From NCBI GenBank assembly GCA_964359095.1, contig CAYHRJ010000013.1, positions 1 through 22,181 of the forward strand: a stretch of 22,181 nt of DNA, given 5' to 3'. The notes under the pieces were generated by a model. It saw only the letters and a list, made by a program, of their open reading frames with translations. It made no database searches and was not told where the DNA came from. Below, piece by piece: positions 8,727-14,835 of this stretch; the first letter of the stretch is position 1; every line of letters begins with the position of its first letter. Source of the DNA: JACRJW01 sp964359095 (GTDB taxonomy: Bacteria > Patescibacteriota > Patescibacteriia > UBA9934 > GWF2-40-263). The position numbers were made by a program, and so were the translations under genes.

Positions 8727-8760
8727 CCCCCCGAAGCTCGCTCGAGCGAAGGGGGTTTTT
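8727..8760 (+). terminator. Intrinsic terminator of the VOC gene
   Basis: CCCCC(C) at 8727-8732 pairs with GGGGG at 8751-8755, with an inner 12-bp palindrome TCGCTCGAGCGA (8738-8749), followed by T5. It ends transcription from the VOC gene. Confidence 0.8.
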
Positions 8761-8767
8761 CTAATAC

Positions 8768-8800
8768 AAAAATACACCTCGAAGCACGAGGTGTATTTTT
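8768..8800. terminator. Bidirectional intrinsic terminator
   Basis: ATACACCTCG pairs with CGAGGTGTAT around AAGCA, flanked by A runs on the left and T5 on the right. On the - strand it terminates tRNA-Val, whose CCA end it touches; on the + strand it backs up the terminator at 8727. Confidence 0.85.
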
Positions 8801-8876
8801 GGTGGGCGTTGAGGGGCTCGAACCCCCGGCCTTCTCGGTGTAAACGAGACGCTCTAACCAACTGAGCTAAACGCCC
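8800..8876 (-). tRNA. tRNA-Val, anticodon UAC
   Basis: On the - strand the acceptor GGGCGTT (8876-8870) pairs with AACGCCC (8810-8804), discriminator A, encoded CCA (8802-8800). The anticodon stem TCTCG/CGAGA holds loop TTTACAC, so the anticodon is TAC (valine). The D arm TAGCTCAGTTGGTTAGAGC and the T loop GGGTTCGAGCCCC are canonical. Confidence 0.95.
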
Positions 8877-8911
8877 ATTTGACGGGAGCTTCGCTTCCGT
8901 ATTTAGGGCTT

Positions 8912-8940
8912 ATTGTAGTGTTCAGAGGCTGTCTTGGCAA
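8912..8940 (-). promoter_or_regulatory. Sigma-70-type promoter of tRNA-Val
   Basis: On the - strand: -35 TTGCCA (8940-8935), a 17-base spacer, -10 TACAAT (8917-8912). The position gives a leader of about 30 bases before the mature tRNA. It lies back to back with the start region of the + strand gene at 8966. Confidence 0.75.
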
Positions 8941-8965
8941 GGATGTATGATAAACTGGAGCAAGT

Positions 8966-9220
8966 ATGTCCCCACTCTTTCGCATTCCTTTGGGTCTGCT
9001 CATAATGGTTATTGGCTTTCTCATTGTCCTGAAGACAGAAAAGGTCTTTACGTGGTTTGGTGAGATTCCGTTTGCGGAGGCGAAGTTTGGAGCGGGGGGT
9101 TCGAGGTTTTTTTATAAACTCATCGGCGTGCTTGTGACCTTCATTGGCATCTTTGTTGCCACAAATGTGATATCTGATATCCTTGCATCACTTGCATGTA
9201 CTCTCACTAACTGTGTGTAA
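8966..9220 (+). CDS. Small hypothetical membrane protein (two transmembrane segments)
   Basis: An 84-residue protein. Two hydrophobic helices are visible, residues ~5-23 (IPLGLLIMVIGFLIVL) and ~50-72 (LIGVLVTFIGIFVATNVI), separated by a loop containing GEIPFAEAKFGAGGS. Start ATG at 8966 is supported by GGAG five bases upstream. I do not recognise a family. It lies three bases before the next membrane protein gene, with which it is probably co-transcribed and perhaps co-assembled. The size and the GGS-containing loop between two helices recall small accessory membrane proteins common in CPR genomes, but no function can be assigned. Confidence 0.7.
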   Translation: MSPLFRIPLGLLIMVIGFLIVLKTEKVFTWFGEIPFAEAKFGAGGSRFFYKLIGVLVTFIGIFVATNVISDILASLACTLTNCV

Positions 9221-9223
9221 TTT

Positions 9224-9631
9224 ATGTCTTCTTTTTTACAACCTTCCTATTGGTTTACGATGAATCCACCTGAAGTTGGAGGACTTCTTGGCACGATTGT
9301 ATTTGTTGTCTTTGTCGTTTTTTTTGTCCTGGGAATTGTCGGTCACCTGGTTTCTGAGCGGAAAGGTTCAGATCGGTTTGTACGCACGGTTGGCCACAGA
9401 ATTTCTACGCTTCTTGTGACGATGGGGCTGTTGGGTGTGCTGTTATTCTTTTTTAGCTTTGAAGGGATCCGAATGTTCGGCGCTCGTTTTTGGTATCCGC
9501 TGTGGGTGATCCTCGTCGTTGTGTGGGCGTTCCTTATCGTTCGCTATCTCAAATGCGACGTGCCGTTGCAGAGGGCTCGAGAGACTTCGAGTCGGGCGCA
9601 GCGCCAGTATCTTCCAGGCCGTAAAAAATAG
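9224..9631 (+). CDS. Hypothetical membrane protein (three transmembrane segments)
   Basis: A 135-residue protein with three hydrophobic segments: ~20-43 (a phenylalanine/valine-rich run), ~60-80 (TLLVTMGLLGVLLFFF) and ~90-107 (PLWVILVVVWAFLIV). A basic C-terminal tail (RARETSSRAQRQYLPGRKK) presumably sits in the cytoplasm. The short segment between the first two helices carries VSERKGSDRFVRTVGHR. No family recognised. The gene sits between a small membrane protein (three-base gap upstream) and yraN (three-base gap downstream), so the three form one compact transcription unit. No Shine-Dalgarno is visible before the ATG at 9224; translation may be coupled to the gene before it. Confidence 0.75.
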   Translation: MSSFLQPSYWFTMNPPEVGGLLGTIVFVVFVVFFVLGIVGHLVSERKGSDRFVRTVGHRISTLLVTMGLLGVLLFFFSFEGIRMFGARFWYPLWVILVVVWAFLIVRYLKCDVPLQRARETSSRAQRQYLPGRKK

Positions 9632-9634
9632 TGT

Positions 9635-10003
9635 ATGGACGCTCGGAGGACTTTTGGAAATGCGGGGGAGAATTATGCAGCTCAGTTTCTTAGGGACAAA
9701 GGTTTTCAGGTCATCCACCAACAATACAAAAATACCTATGGCGAAATCGATCTTATTTGTCAGGATGGCAACGAGATCGTTTTTGTTGAGGTGAAGGCTC
9801 GTCATTCTGACCTAGCAGACCCAGAGGATTCTGTTACAATCTCAAAGATTGGACACATTGTGCGTACAGCAGAAACCTATCTTGATGAGATGAAGCTCGG
9901 GGAAGTTCCTTGGCGCATTGATGTGGTCGCCGTGGAGTACGACATGAGTGTTCCAAAGATTACCCACATAGAAGACATTGACATTCCTGAACAGTTTTGG
10001 TAG
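9635..10003 (+). CDS. yraN: YraN family (UPF0102) putative endonuclease
   Basis: A 122-residue protein that fits the whole length of the UPF0102/YraN family. Visible motifs: FGNAGENYAAQFLRDKGF near the N-terminus (the G-E-x-x-A helix), YGEIDLICQDG (Asp of the nuclease fold), and VFVEVKAR (the E-x-K part). Together these make the D...ExK core of a restriction-endonuclease-like fold related to Holliday-junction resolvases. The later segment PWRIDVVAVE is also a family feature. The cellular role is poorly defined; a link to DNA repair or competence is assumed from the fold. It is the last gene of the 8966-10003 unit and is followed by a terminator. Start ATG at 9635 is three bases after the preceding stop, without a visible ribosome binding site. 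Confidence 0.88.
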   Translation: MDARRTFGNAGENYAAQFLRDKGFQVIHQQYKNTYGEIDLICQDGNEIVFVEVKARHSDLADPEDSVTISKIGHIVRTAETYLDEMKLGEVPWRIDVVAVEYDMSVPKITHIEDIDIPEQFW

Positions 10004-10017
10004 ATTAGTGACATCAG

Positions 10018-10047
10018 AAACCTGTCGCTAAGACGGGTTTATTTTTT
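10018..10047 (+). terminator. Intrinsic terminator after yraN
   Basis: AAACCTGTC (10018-10026) pairs with GACGGGTTT (10032-10040), with one T/G wobble and loop GCTAA, followed by ATTTTTT. This separates the yraN unit from the nusA unit. Confidence 0.8.
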
Positions 10048-10048
10048 A

Positions 10049-10148
10049 GGAGAGGTGGAACAGGTGGTGAGGGGGATGAGGTGGTTCCGGATTCTGACTC
10101 CGAACACCTCATCCACCTCATCTATCTATTCCACCTTATCCACCTCCC
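10049..10148. repeat. Intergenic word repeat, GGTGGA/GATGAGG type, inverted arms before nusA
   Basis: The left arm (about 10049-10090) is made of GGTGGAA, GGTGGTGAG and GATGAGGTGG words. The right arm (about 10099-10148) is made of the complements (CACCTCATCC, ACCTCATC, TTCCACC). The arms can pair over about 35-40 bases with scattered mismatches around a loop of about 9 bases. The right arm ends six bases before the nusA ATG and leaves it without a Shine-Dalgarno (CCACCTCCCC instead). Same architecture as the other word repeats in this window. Confidence 0.75.
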
Positions 10149-10153
10149 CAACT

Positions 10154-11374
10154 ATGGCCTCAGCTATCGAACAAGCGATCAGACAGATTTGTGAAGAAAA
10201 AGGGCTCGCGTACGAGTCAGTGATTGATGCGATTCAGTCCGCGCTTGCGGCGGCGTATCGAAAAGATTTCGGTGATAAGAATCAAAACATCGAAGTAGAA
10301 TTTGATCCTGCCACGGCAGAGTCTCATGTGTTTGATGTAAAGACAGTTGTGGAGGATGTCGATTTGGCAGAGCTAGAGCGTCTGGAGGAAGAGCGAAAGG
10401 CGAACGCCGCGTCTGTTGCGCTTCAATTCGAGGAAGCACGCAAGAGAGGCGAGGCCATTCCATCGATTTCCATGGAGGACGAATTAGGTCCGCGCTTCAA
10501 TCCTAAAACAGACATCATGTTCGGCGAGGCGCGCGTGCTCAAACACGACGTCGAGCTCGGTGAAGTTTTGCGAACAGAACTTCCGCAGGCTGGTGAGTTT
10601 GGACGCATGGCAGCAATGACGGCCAAACAAGTCATCACACAAAAGTTGCGGGAGGCTGAGCGTGAGGTGATTTTTAGTGAGTTCAAGGAAAGTGAAGGAA
10701 CGATCATGAACGGCACAGTTCAGCGTCGTGAAGGTCGGGTCGTATTGGTGGATTTGGGTCGGACGACTGGTGTCATGCGTCCTGAAGATCAAATTTCAAC
10801 TGAGCGTTACAATACTGGGGATCGCATCAAAGTGTTTGTGCGCCAGGTAGGTCTCACGACAAAAGGCCCAGAAATCCTGTTGTCACGCACGTCTGAGGAG
10901 ATGGTTCGCAAGCTTTTCGAGTTTGAGGTTCCTGAGGTAGGTGAGGGACTCGTGCAAATCAAAGCCATTGCCCGAGAAGCTGGTTCACGATCAAAAGTTG
11001 CGGTTACCACCAATGAGAACACGATCGATCCTATCGGCGCATGCATTGGACAACGTGGAACCCGCATTCAAACGATTATCGCCGAGTTGGGCGGTGAGAA
11101 AATTGATATTGTGGAGTGGAGTGAAAATCCAGCCACGTTCATTACCAACGCTCTCTCGCCAGCAAAAGTCACGAGCCTTGAACTAAAGGATGAGGAAAAA
11201 AACGCGTTTGCAAAAGTAAAAGACGATCAGCTTTCCCTTGCGATCGGCAAAGGCGGACAGAATGTCCGTTTGGCTGCGCGGCTGACTGGTTGGAAGATTA
11301 ATATCTCAGGAGATGAAGAGAAGAAGGCTGAAAAGGTGGAAGAGGTGGCTGCGGAAACAACGGAACAAGTCTAA
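10154..11374 (+). CDS. nusA: Transcription elongation/termination factor NusA
   Basis: A 406-residue protein with the full NusA domain order: N-terminal RNA-polymerase-binding domain (~1-170, beginning with AIEQAIRQICEEKGL and the AIQSALAAAYRKDFG helix), S1 domain (~180-245, GTVQRREGRVVLVDLG), KH1 (~245-320, DPIGACIGQRGTRIQTII) and KH2 (~325-390, LSLAIGKGGQNVRLAARLTGW). The N-terminal domain carries an extra charged insertion of about 60 residues (~70-130, EERKANAASVALQFEEARKR and following) that short NusA proteins lack. The C-terminal acidic repeats of E. coli NusA are absent, as in most bacteria. NusA binds RNA polymerase and controls pausing, termination and antitermination. ATG 10154 was chosen because it starts the family's first helix; an upstream in-frame start at 10055 would translate the intergenic repeat. 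First gene of the nusA-yidC-12117-13037 group. Confidence 0.95.
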   Translation: MASAIEQAIRQICEEKGLAYESVIDAIQSALAAAYRKDFGDKNQNIEVEFDPATAESHVFDVKTVVEDVDLAELERLEEERKANAASVALQFEEARKRGEAIPSISMEDELGPRFNPKTDIMFGEARVLKHDVELGEVLRTELPQAGEFGRMAAMTAKQVITQKLREAEREVIFSEFKESEGTIMNGTVQRREGRVVLVDLGRTTGVMRPEDQISTERYNTGDRIKVFVRQVGLTTKGPEILLSRTSEEMVRKLFEFEVPEVGEGLVQIKAIAREAGSRSKVAVTTNENTIDPIGACIGQRGTRIQTIIAELGGEKIDIVEWSENPATFITNALSPAKVTSLELKDEEKNAFAKVKDDQLSLAIGKGGQNVRLAARLTGWKINISGDEEKKAEKVEEVAAETTEQV

Positions 11375-11376
11375 CT

Positions 11377-12105
11377 ATGGGCAATTTTTTTCATACAGTT
11401 CTTTATCTTCCAATTTTTAACCTCCTGGTTTTTCTCTACGACATCTTGCCTGGAGCCGACGTTGGGTTTGCGATCATTGCACTGACAGTCATAATAAAGC
11501 TTCTGTTGTGGCCGTTCATGACGACGTCACTACACTCACAGAAAGCGCTTCAAGAGCTTCAACCAAAAATCGACGAGTTGAAAACCAAACATGGCGATGA
11601 TCGAGAAGCACTTGCCAAGGCCATGATGGAATTGTATAAGACAGAGAAAGTTAACCCGCTTTCCTCGTGTCTTCCCATTCTTATTCAGTTGCCGATTTTA
11701 ATCGCGCTGTATCAAGTGCTTCTTGCTGGATTCGGTTCAGAGACACTTACACAGCTCTACAGTTTTGTTCCTAATCCTCAAGAGATCAACACGGTTTTCT
11801 TTGGAGCGATCGATCTGTCACAAAAAAGTTTATATCTCGCGGTCTTGGCTGGATACTTCCAATTCTTTCAAACCAGAATGCTCATTTCAAAACGTCCTCC
11901 TAAACAAGTGGCTGGCAAGAAAGGCGCGTTTGATGAAACGATGCTAGCCTCCATGAACAAGTCCATGCTCATGTTTATGCCAGCGATCACGGTTGTCATC
12001 GGCGCCACGCTACCTGGAGGACTCACCTTGTACTGGGTAACCGTGAACATTGTTTCCATTCTGCAACAACAGTTCGTGTTTTCAAAGATTCGAAATCCGC
12101 AGTAA
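11377..12105 (+). CDS. yidC: Membrane protein insertase YidC/Oxa1 family
   Basis: A 242-residue protein, the short Oxa1/SpoIIIJ-like form without the large periplasmic domain of Gram-negative YidC. Hydrophobic segments lie at ~8-24, ~29-50, ~95-118, ~150-165 and ~195-232, the expected five-helix plan. A positive residue sits in the membrane groove (Lys41 in ALTVIIKLLLWPF, the place of the conserved Arg/Lys). The family signature VNPLSSCLPILIQLPILIALY is present, with a charged helical hairpin before it (LQPKIDELKTKHGDDREA). The C-terminal LPGGLTLYWVTVNIVSILQQ is also typical. YidC inserts and folds membrane proteins, with or without SecYEG. The gene starts two bases after the nusA stop and has no Shine-Dalgarno of its own, so coupled translation is likely. 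Confidence 0.93.
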   Translation: MGNFFHTVLYLPIFNLLVFLYDILPGADVGFAIIALTVIIKLLLWPFMTTSLHSQKALQELQPKIDELKTKHGDDREALAKAMMELYKTEKVNPLSSCLPILIQLPILIALYQVLLAGFGSETLTQLYSFVPNPQEINTVFFGAIDLSQKSLYLAVLAGYFQFFQTRMLISKRPPKQVAGKKGAFDETMLASMNKSMLMFMPAITVVIGATLPGGLTLYWVTVNIVSILQQQFVFSKIRNPQ

Positions 12106-12116
12106 GATGCCAGGGT

Positions 12117-13040
12117 ATGGAAAGCCAGACCACGGATCTTGAGCGATCTATTTTGAAAACGATTCTGTGGTTTTCTCTTTTTCCCCAGCCTCTGACCGTC
12201 TTTGAAATTTGGAAATGGCTCATGCAACCCATCCGTGCCTATGATCTGTCTGAAGTTCAGTCGATTCTTGGAAAGAGCGATTGGCTCCATGAGAAGCTTC
12301 AGGAATCAAAAGGATTTTGGGTATTGAAAAGCCAAGCGTCTGTCGAATTGTTGATCCAACATCGACAAGACCGATTTTTAGATGCAGAACGTAAGTACAA
12401 GCGTTTGCGCCGTGTTGCACGGTTTTTTCGTTTGGTGCCTGGAGTTCGTGCGGTAGCGGCCGTGAATAGTCTCGCATGGTGGGGGACAGATGCACTGAGT
12501 GACATTGATCTGTACGTCATAACAAAATCTGGTTCGATTTGGTCATCGAGATTTTGGTTGGTGCTTCCGTTTGCGCTGACAGGATCTCGGTCGGGACATC
12601 CAAGGGAAGGCAAAGATCCGTTTTGTTTTAGTTTTTTTTCTACGCATGATGCACTTCAGATGGAAACGATTTGTTTCGCCAGGGATTACTACATGGCGTT
12701 TTGGGTAAAGTCACTTGTGCCTGTGTTTGATCGTGATGGAAGTTTTACAGAGTTCCATCGCGTGAACCGATGGGCAACGAGTCTGCTTCCCAATGCGCGT
12801 GGACGGACAACACATCATCGCCACGTTCCTGGATTTTGTCCTCGCGTTCCTCTACACACACGATTTTTGGAACCCATGTTTCGTTCTGTTCAACGGCGTC
12901 GTCTGCCCGTATATTTGACAGCTCTTGCCAATCAAGATTCTCGCGTCGTCGTTTCAGACGACATGCTCAAGTTTCACAATAACGATCGACGTCTCGAGTA
13001 TCGAGATCGATTTGAAGCACTTGTCGCAGAGCACATATGA
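12117..13040 (+). CDS. Nucleotidyltransferase-fold protein of unknown function
   Basis: A 307-residue protein. Residues ~10-90 read like a winged-helix/helical region. Residues ~108-135 contain the nucleotidyltransferase core: the usual [G]S motif appears as VRAVAAVNSLAWWGTDAL, followed by SDIDLYVIT, whose D-x-D supplies two metal ligands. A third acid could be one of several later Asp residues but cannot be placed with confidence. The rest (~150-307) is rich in aromatic and basic residues and unrecognised. In the minimal-nucleotidyltransferase superfamily these motifs transfer nucleotides to small molecules, proteins or RNA. The change of the first Gly of the GS motif to Asn leaves activity open. 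It lies 11 bases after yidC and overlaps the next gene by four bases (ATGA), so it belongs to the same operon and may work on surface polymers or membrane lipids; that last point is guesswork from position only. Confidence 0.6.
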   Translation: MESQTTDLERSILKTILWFSLFPQPLTVFEIWKWLMQPIRAYDLSEVQSILGKSDWLHEKLQESKGFWVLKSQASVELLIQHRQDRFLDAERKYKRLRRVARFFRLVPGVRAVAAVNSLAWWGTDALSDIDLYVITKSGSIWSSRFWLVLPFALTGSRSGHPREGKDPFCFSFFSTHDALQMETICFARDYYMAFWVKSLVPVFDRDGSFTEFHRVNRWATSLLPNARGRTTHHRHVPGFCPRVPLHTRFLEPMFRSVQRRRLPVYLTALANQDSRVVVSDDMLKFHNNDRRLEYRDRFEALVAEHI

Positions 13041-14308
13041 TAGGGAAATTTTCCAATGGACTTTTTTTACTCGCCGTTTTTTTCTTGCCATGGCAAACGC
13101 AAGTCATTCTTGCGGAAGGCAGTGTTTCTGGAGAGCTATCAGCATACGCGGTGCTAGGAGTCTACGTTATTGAGGCGATGATTCTGTTTGTTTTTCTTTT
13201 GAGGATGAGAAGTAGATATGAGACAGAGATTCGTCAGACCAATAAAGCACTCTATCTTTTTCTTGCCGCTGCTTTTTTCTCTTTGAGTTTGAGTCGTTTT
13301 AGTTCTGTTGGATGGTTTCATCTGATTCACGTCGTGTCAGCGACGATGCTGTTTTTTGTGATGACGGATGAGAGAACACGACTGAAGTCCGTCTTGATCG
13401 CATTTTTGTTTGGACTCATTGTTCCTATCTCGATCGGTTGGGTTCAGGTTCTCACTGGCGGAAGTCCAGATTCGACTCTGCTTGGCATTGCGGCAAAGGA
13501 CGCTGAAACGCTTGGCGTTGCCGTTGTGGAGACAGTCGCTGGGAGAACATTGCGGGCGTATGGCACGTTTCCACATCCGAATATCTTTGGTGGATATCTG
13601 GCTGTCGGAGTCATCGCGCTCGCCTGGCTCACCAGGTTTGCAAAGGGAAAACGTGAGCTCGTAGGCATACTTTTGGGAGCGGGACTCTTGGGGTCAATAC
13701 TCATCATTACATTCTCGCGTTCAGCTTGGTTGGGACTCTTGATGGGTTTGATCGTGTTGATCGTGTTCATGCTTAAGCAAAAAAAGATCCCGCCGCGACA
13801 CGCGCTTCCCGTGATGAGTTTTGGATTCATCTGTGTTCTTGCAACATTGTTTGTTTTTCACAGTGAAGTCTTCGCGCGTTTCAATCCGAATCTGCGTCTG
13901 GAAGCGATCTCGATAGAAGAACGTACTTCGCAGTATCAAACGTTTGGCAGCGTCTTTTTCTCTTCGCCGATTTTTGGTGTAGGACCCAATGCGTATACGT
14001 TTACCCTTGCGGATCAGGATCCGGGACAACCGGCTTGGTCGTATCAGCCGATTCACAATACGCTGTTGCTCATCTTGGCTGAGCTAGGTGTGATTGGATT
14101 TTTTTTCTTTGCATTATTCGTAGGATGTATAAGTCGGATGAGTCTCATGTCTGTTCGAACACCAAACGGCATGTTTGCTGTGGCGCTTGGTGTGAGCCTG
14201 ACCGTCATAGCACTTTTCGATCACTACCTCTGGTCTCTCTGGCCAGGATTAGCTCTCACTGCGTTTGTTCTAGCCATCATCGTTCGCTGGTCAAAAGTCG
14301 AAAGCTAG
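13037..14308 (+). CDS. O-antigen ligase / Wzy-type membrane protein
   Basis: A 423-residue polytopic membrane protein with about 11-12 hydrophobic segments. Wzy_C/WaaL-type hallmarks: the RAYGTFPHPNIFGGYLA segment in a long extracytoplasmic loop (~residues 178-195), ITFSRSAWLGL directly after it (~225-236), and the second loop with GVGPNAYTF and PIHNTLLLILAELGVIGF (~315-355). In this superfamily the loop arginines and histidine transfer lipid-linked glycans to a lipid or protein acceptor, or polymerise them. Lipid A biosynthesis is usually missing in CPR bacteria, so the likely acceptor is a surface protein or other glycan; this is inference. The start codon overlaps the stop of the nucleotidyltransferase-fold gene by four bases (ATGA), pointing to translational coupling. 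Confidence 0.85.
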   Translation: MIGKFSNGLFLLAVFFLPWQTQVILAEGSVSGELSAYAVLGVYVIEAMILFVFLLRMRSRYETEIRQTNKALYLFLAAAFFSLSLSRFSSVGWFHLIHVVSATMLFFVMTDERTRLKSVLIAFLFGLIVPISIGWVQVLTGGSPDSTLLGIAAKDAETLGVAVVETVAGRTLRAYGTFPHPNIFGGYLAVGVIALAWLTRFAKGKRELVGILLGAGLLGSILIITFSRSAWLGLLMGLIVLIVFMLKQKKIPPRHALPVMSFGFICVLATLFVFHSEVFARFNPNLRLEAISIEERTSQYQTFGSVFFSSPIFGVGPNAYTFTLADQDPGQPAWSYQPIHNTLLLILAELGVIGFFFFALFVGCISRMSLMSVRTPNGMFAVALGVSLTVIALFDHYLWSLWPGLALTAFVLAIIVRWSKVES

Positions 14309-14322
14309 GAGGCTAAGCCTCC
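14308..14322 (+). other. Short hairpin at the end of the O-antigen-ligase-like gene
   Basis: GGAGGC, loop TAA, GCCTCC begins on the last base of the stop codon. No T tract follows, so it may be a processing or weak termination hairpin rather than a standard terminator. Confidence 0.5.
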
Positions 14323-14347
14323 GTGCTGTAAGGAAAAAGTGAGGGTC

Positions 14348-14376
14348 TTGACAGTCTAGCTCGTCTAAGTAAAGAT
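14348..14376 (+). promoter_or_regulatory. Promoter of groES-groEL
   Basis: A consensus -35 TTGACA (14348-14353) is followed after 17 bases by AAAGAT (14371-14376), or TAAAGA one base earlier, as a weak -10. The predicted start, about 14383, falls at the first base of the CIRCE-type operator. The strong -35 with a poor -10 fits a repressed stress promoter. Confidence 0.6.
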
Positions 14377-14383
14377 GCCCTCG

Positions 14384-14410
14384 TTAGCAGTCTAGAGGAA
14401 TGACTGCTAG
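14384..14410 (+). promoter_or_regulatory. CIRCE-type operator (HrcA binding site) of groES-groEL
   Basis: TTAGCAGTC, nine bases, GACTGCTAG. Arm length (9) and spacer (9) are those of CIRCE (TTAGCACTC-N9-GAGTGCTAA). The change at arm position 7 (C to G) is matched by the complementary change in the other arm, so the dyad is kept; only the outermost bases (T versus G) do not pair. It sits at the predicted transcription start and ahead of groES, where the heat-shock repressor HrcA binds. hrcA itself is not in the window. Confidence 0.85.
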
Positions 14411-14427
14411 CGTAATTTTTTTCTCTC

Positions 14428-14461
14428 TATCTACAATCTATAACCTACTCCCTAATCCCTT
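14428..14461. repeat. Intergenic word repeat, CTACAA/TAACCTAC type, single arm before groES
   Basis: Words TCTACAATC, TATAACCTAC, TCCCTAATCCC run up to seven bases before the groES ATG. They match the right arm at 18564-18594 in style. No matching left arm is seen here. The groES start has no Shine-Dalgarno. Confidence 0.55.
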
Positions 14462-14467
14462 TTCTTT

Positions 14468-14758
14468 ATGAAGCTCATTCCCGTTGGCGATCACATCATC
14501 GTCACAGCAAGTCCGAAGGAGGAAATGTCTAAGGCAGGAATCATCATTCCCGATACCGCTCAAAAAGAACGTGCGGAACGCGGCGAGGTGATTGCCGTGG
14601 GTCCAGGTCGCGAGCTTGATTCTGGAAAACGTTCAAGCATGGAGGTATCGGTTGGACAAAAAGTTCTCTTTAAAAAATACGCACCTGACGAGGTGAAGAT
14701 CGAAGGCGTTGAGTACTTGGTCATTCGCATCGAGGATGTGATGGCCGTAATTGAATAA
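14468..14758 (+). CDS. groES: Co-chaperonin GroES
   Basis: A 96-residue protein, the normal GroES length. It opens with KLIPVGDHIIVTAS in place of the usual K-x-L-P-L-x-D-R-V, followed by the mobile-loop region SKAGIIIPDTAQKERAERG (the tripeptide III contacts GroEL), then GEVIAVGPG, VGQKVLFKKYA and EYLVIRIEDVMAVIE. GroES caps the GroEL cylinder to form the folding chamber in the cytoplasm. It is transcribed with groEL from the CIRCE-controlled promoter at 14348, with a 77-base gap that holds an inverted word repeat. The ATG at 14468 is the family's normal start. Confidence 0.97.
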   Translation: MKLIPVGDHIIVTASPKEEMSKAGIIIPDTAQKERAERGEVIAVGPGRELDSGKRSSMEVSVGQKVLFKKYAPDEVKIEGVEYLVIRIEDVMAVIE

Positions 14759-14765
14759 TTTAAAA

Positions 14766-14826
14766 AGCGTGTAGCGTATAGCGTTTAGTATCGGAACTCG
14801 ACGCTACACGCTAAACGCTAAACGCT
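14766..14826. repeat. Intergenic word repeat, TAGCGTN type, inverted arms between groES and groEL
   Basis: The left arm (14766-14790) has units AGCGTGT, AGCGTAT, AGCGTTT. The right arm (14801-14826) has the complements ACGCTAC, ACGCTAA, ACGCTAA. The arms pair for about 24 bases except at the variable unit positions, around a loop of about 10 bases. The right arm ends nine bases before the groEL ATG. Confidence 0.8.
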
Positions 14827-14835
14827 TCCCCTACT

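Noticed and set aside
10055..10153. NusA N-terminal extension from 10055
   Set aside because: It would translate the intergenic word repeat; the ATG at 10154 starts exactly at the family's first helix.
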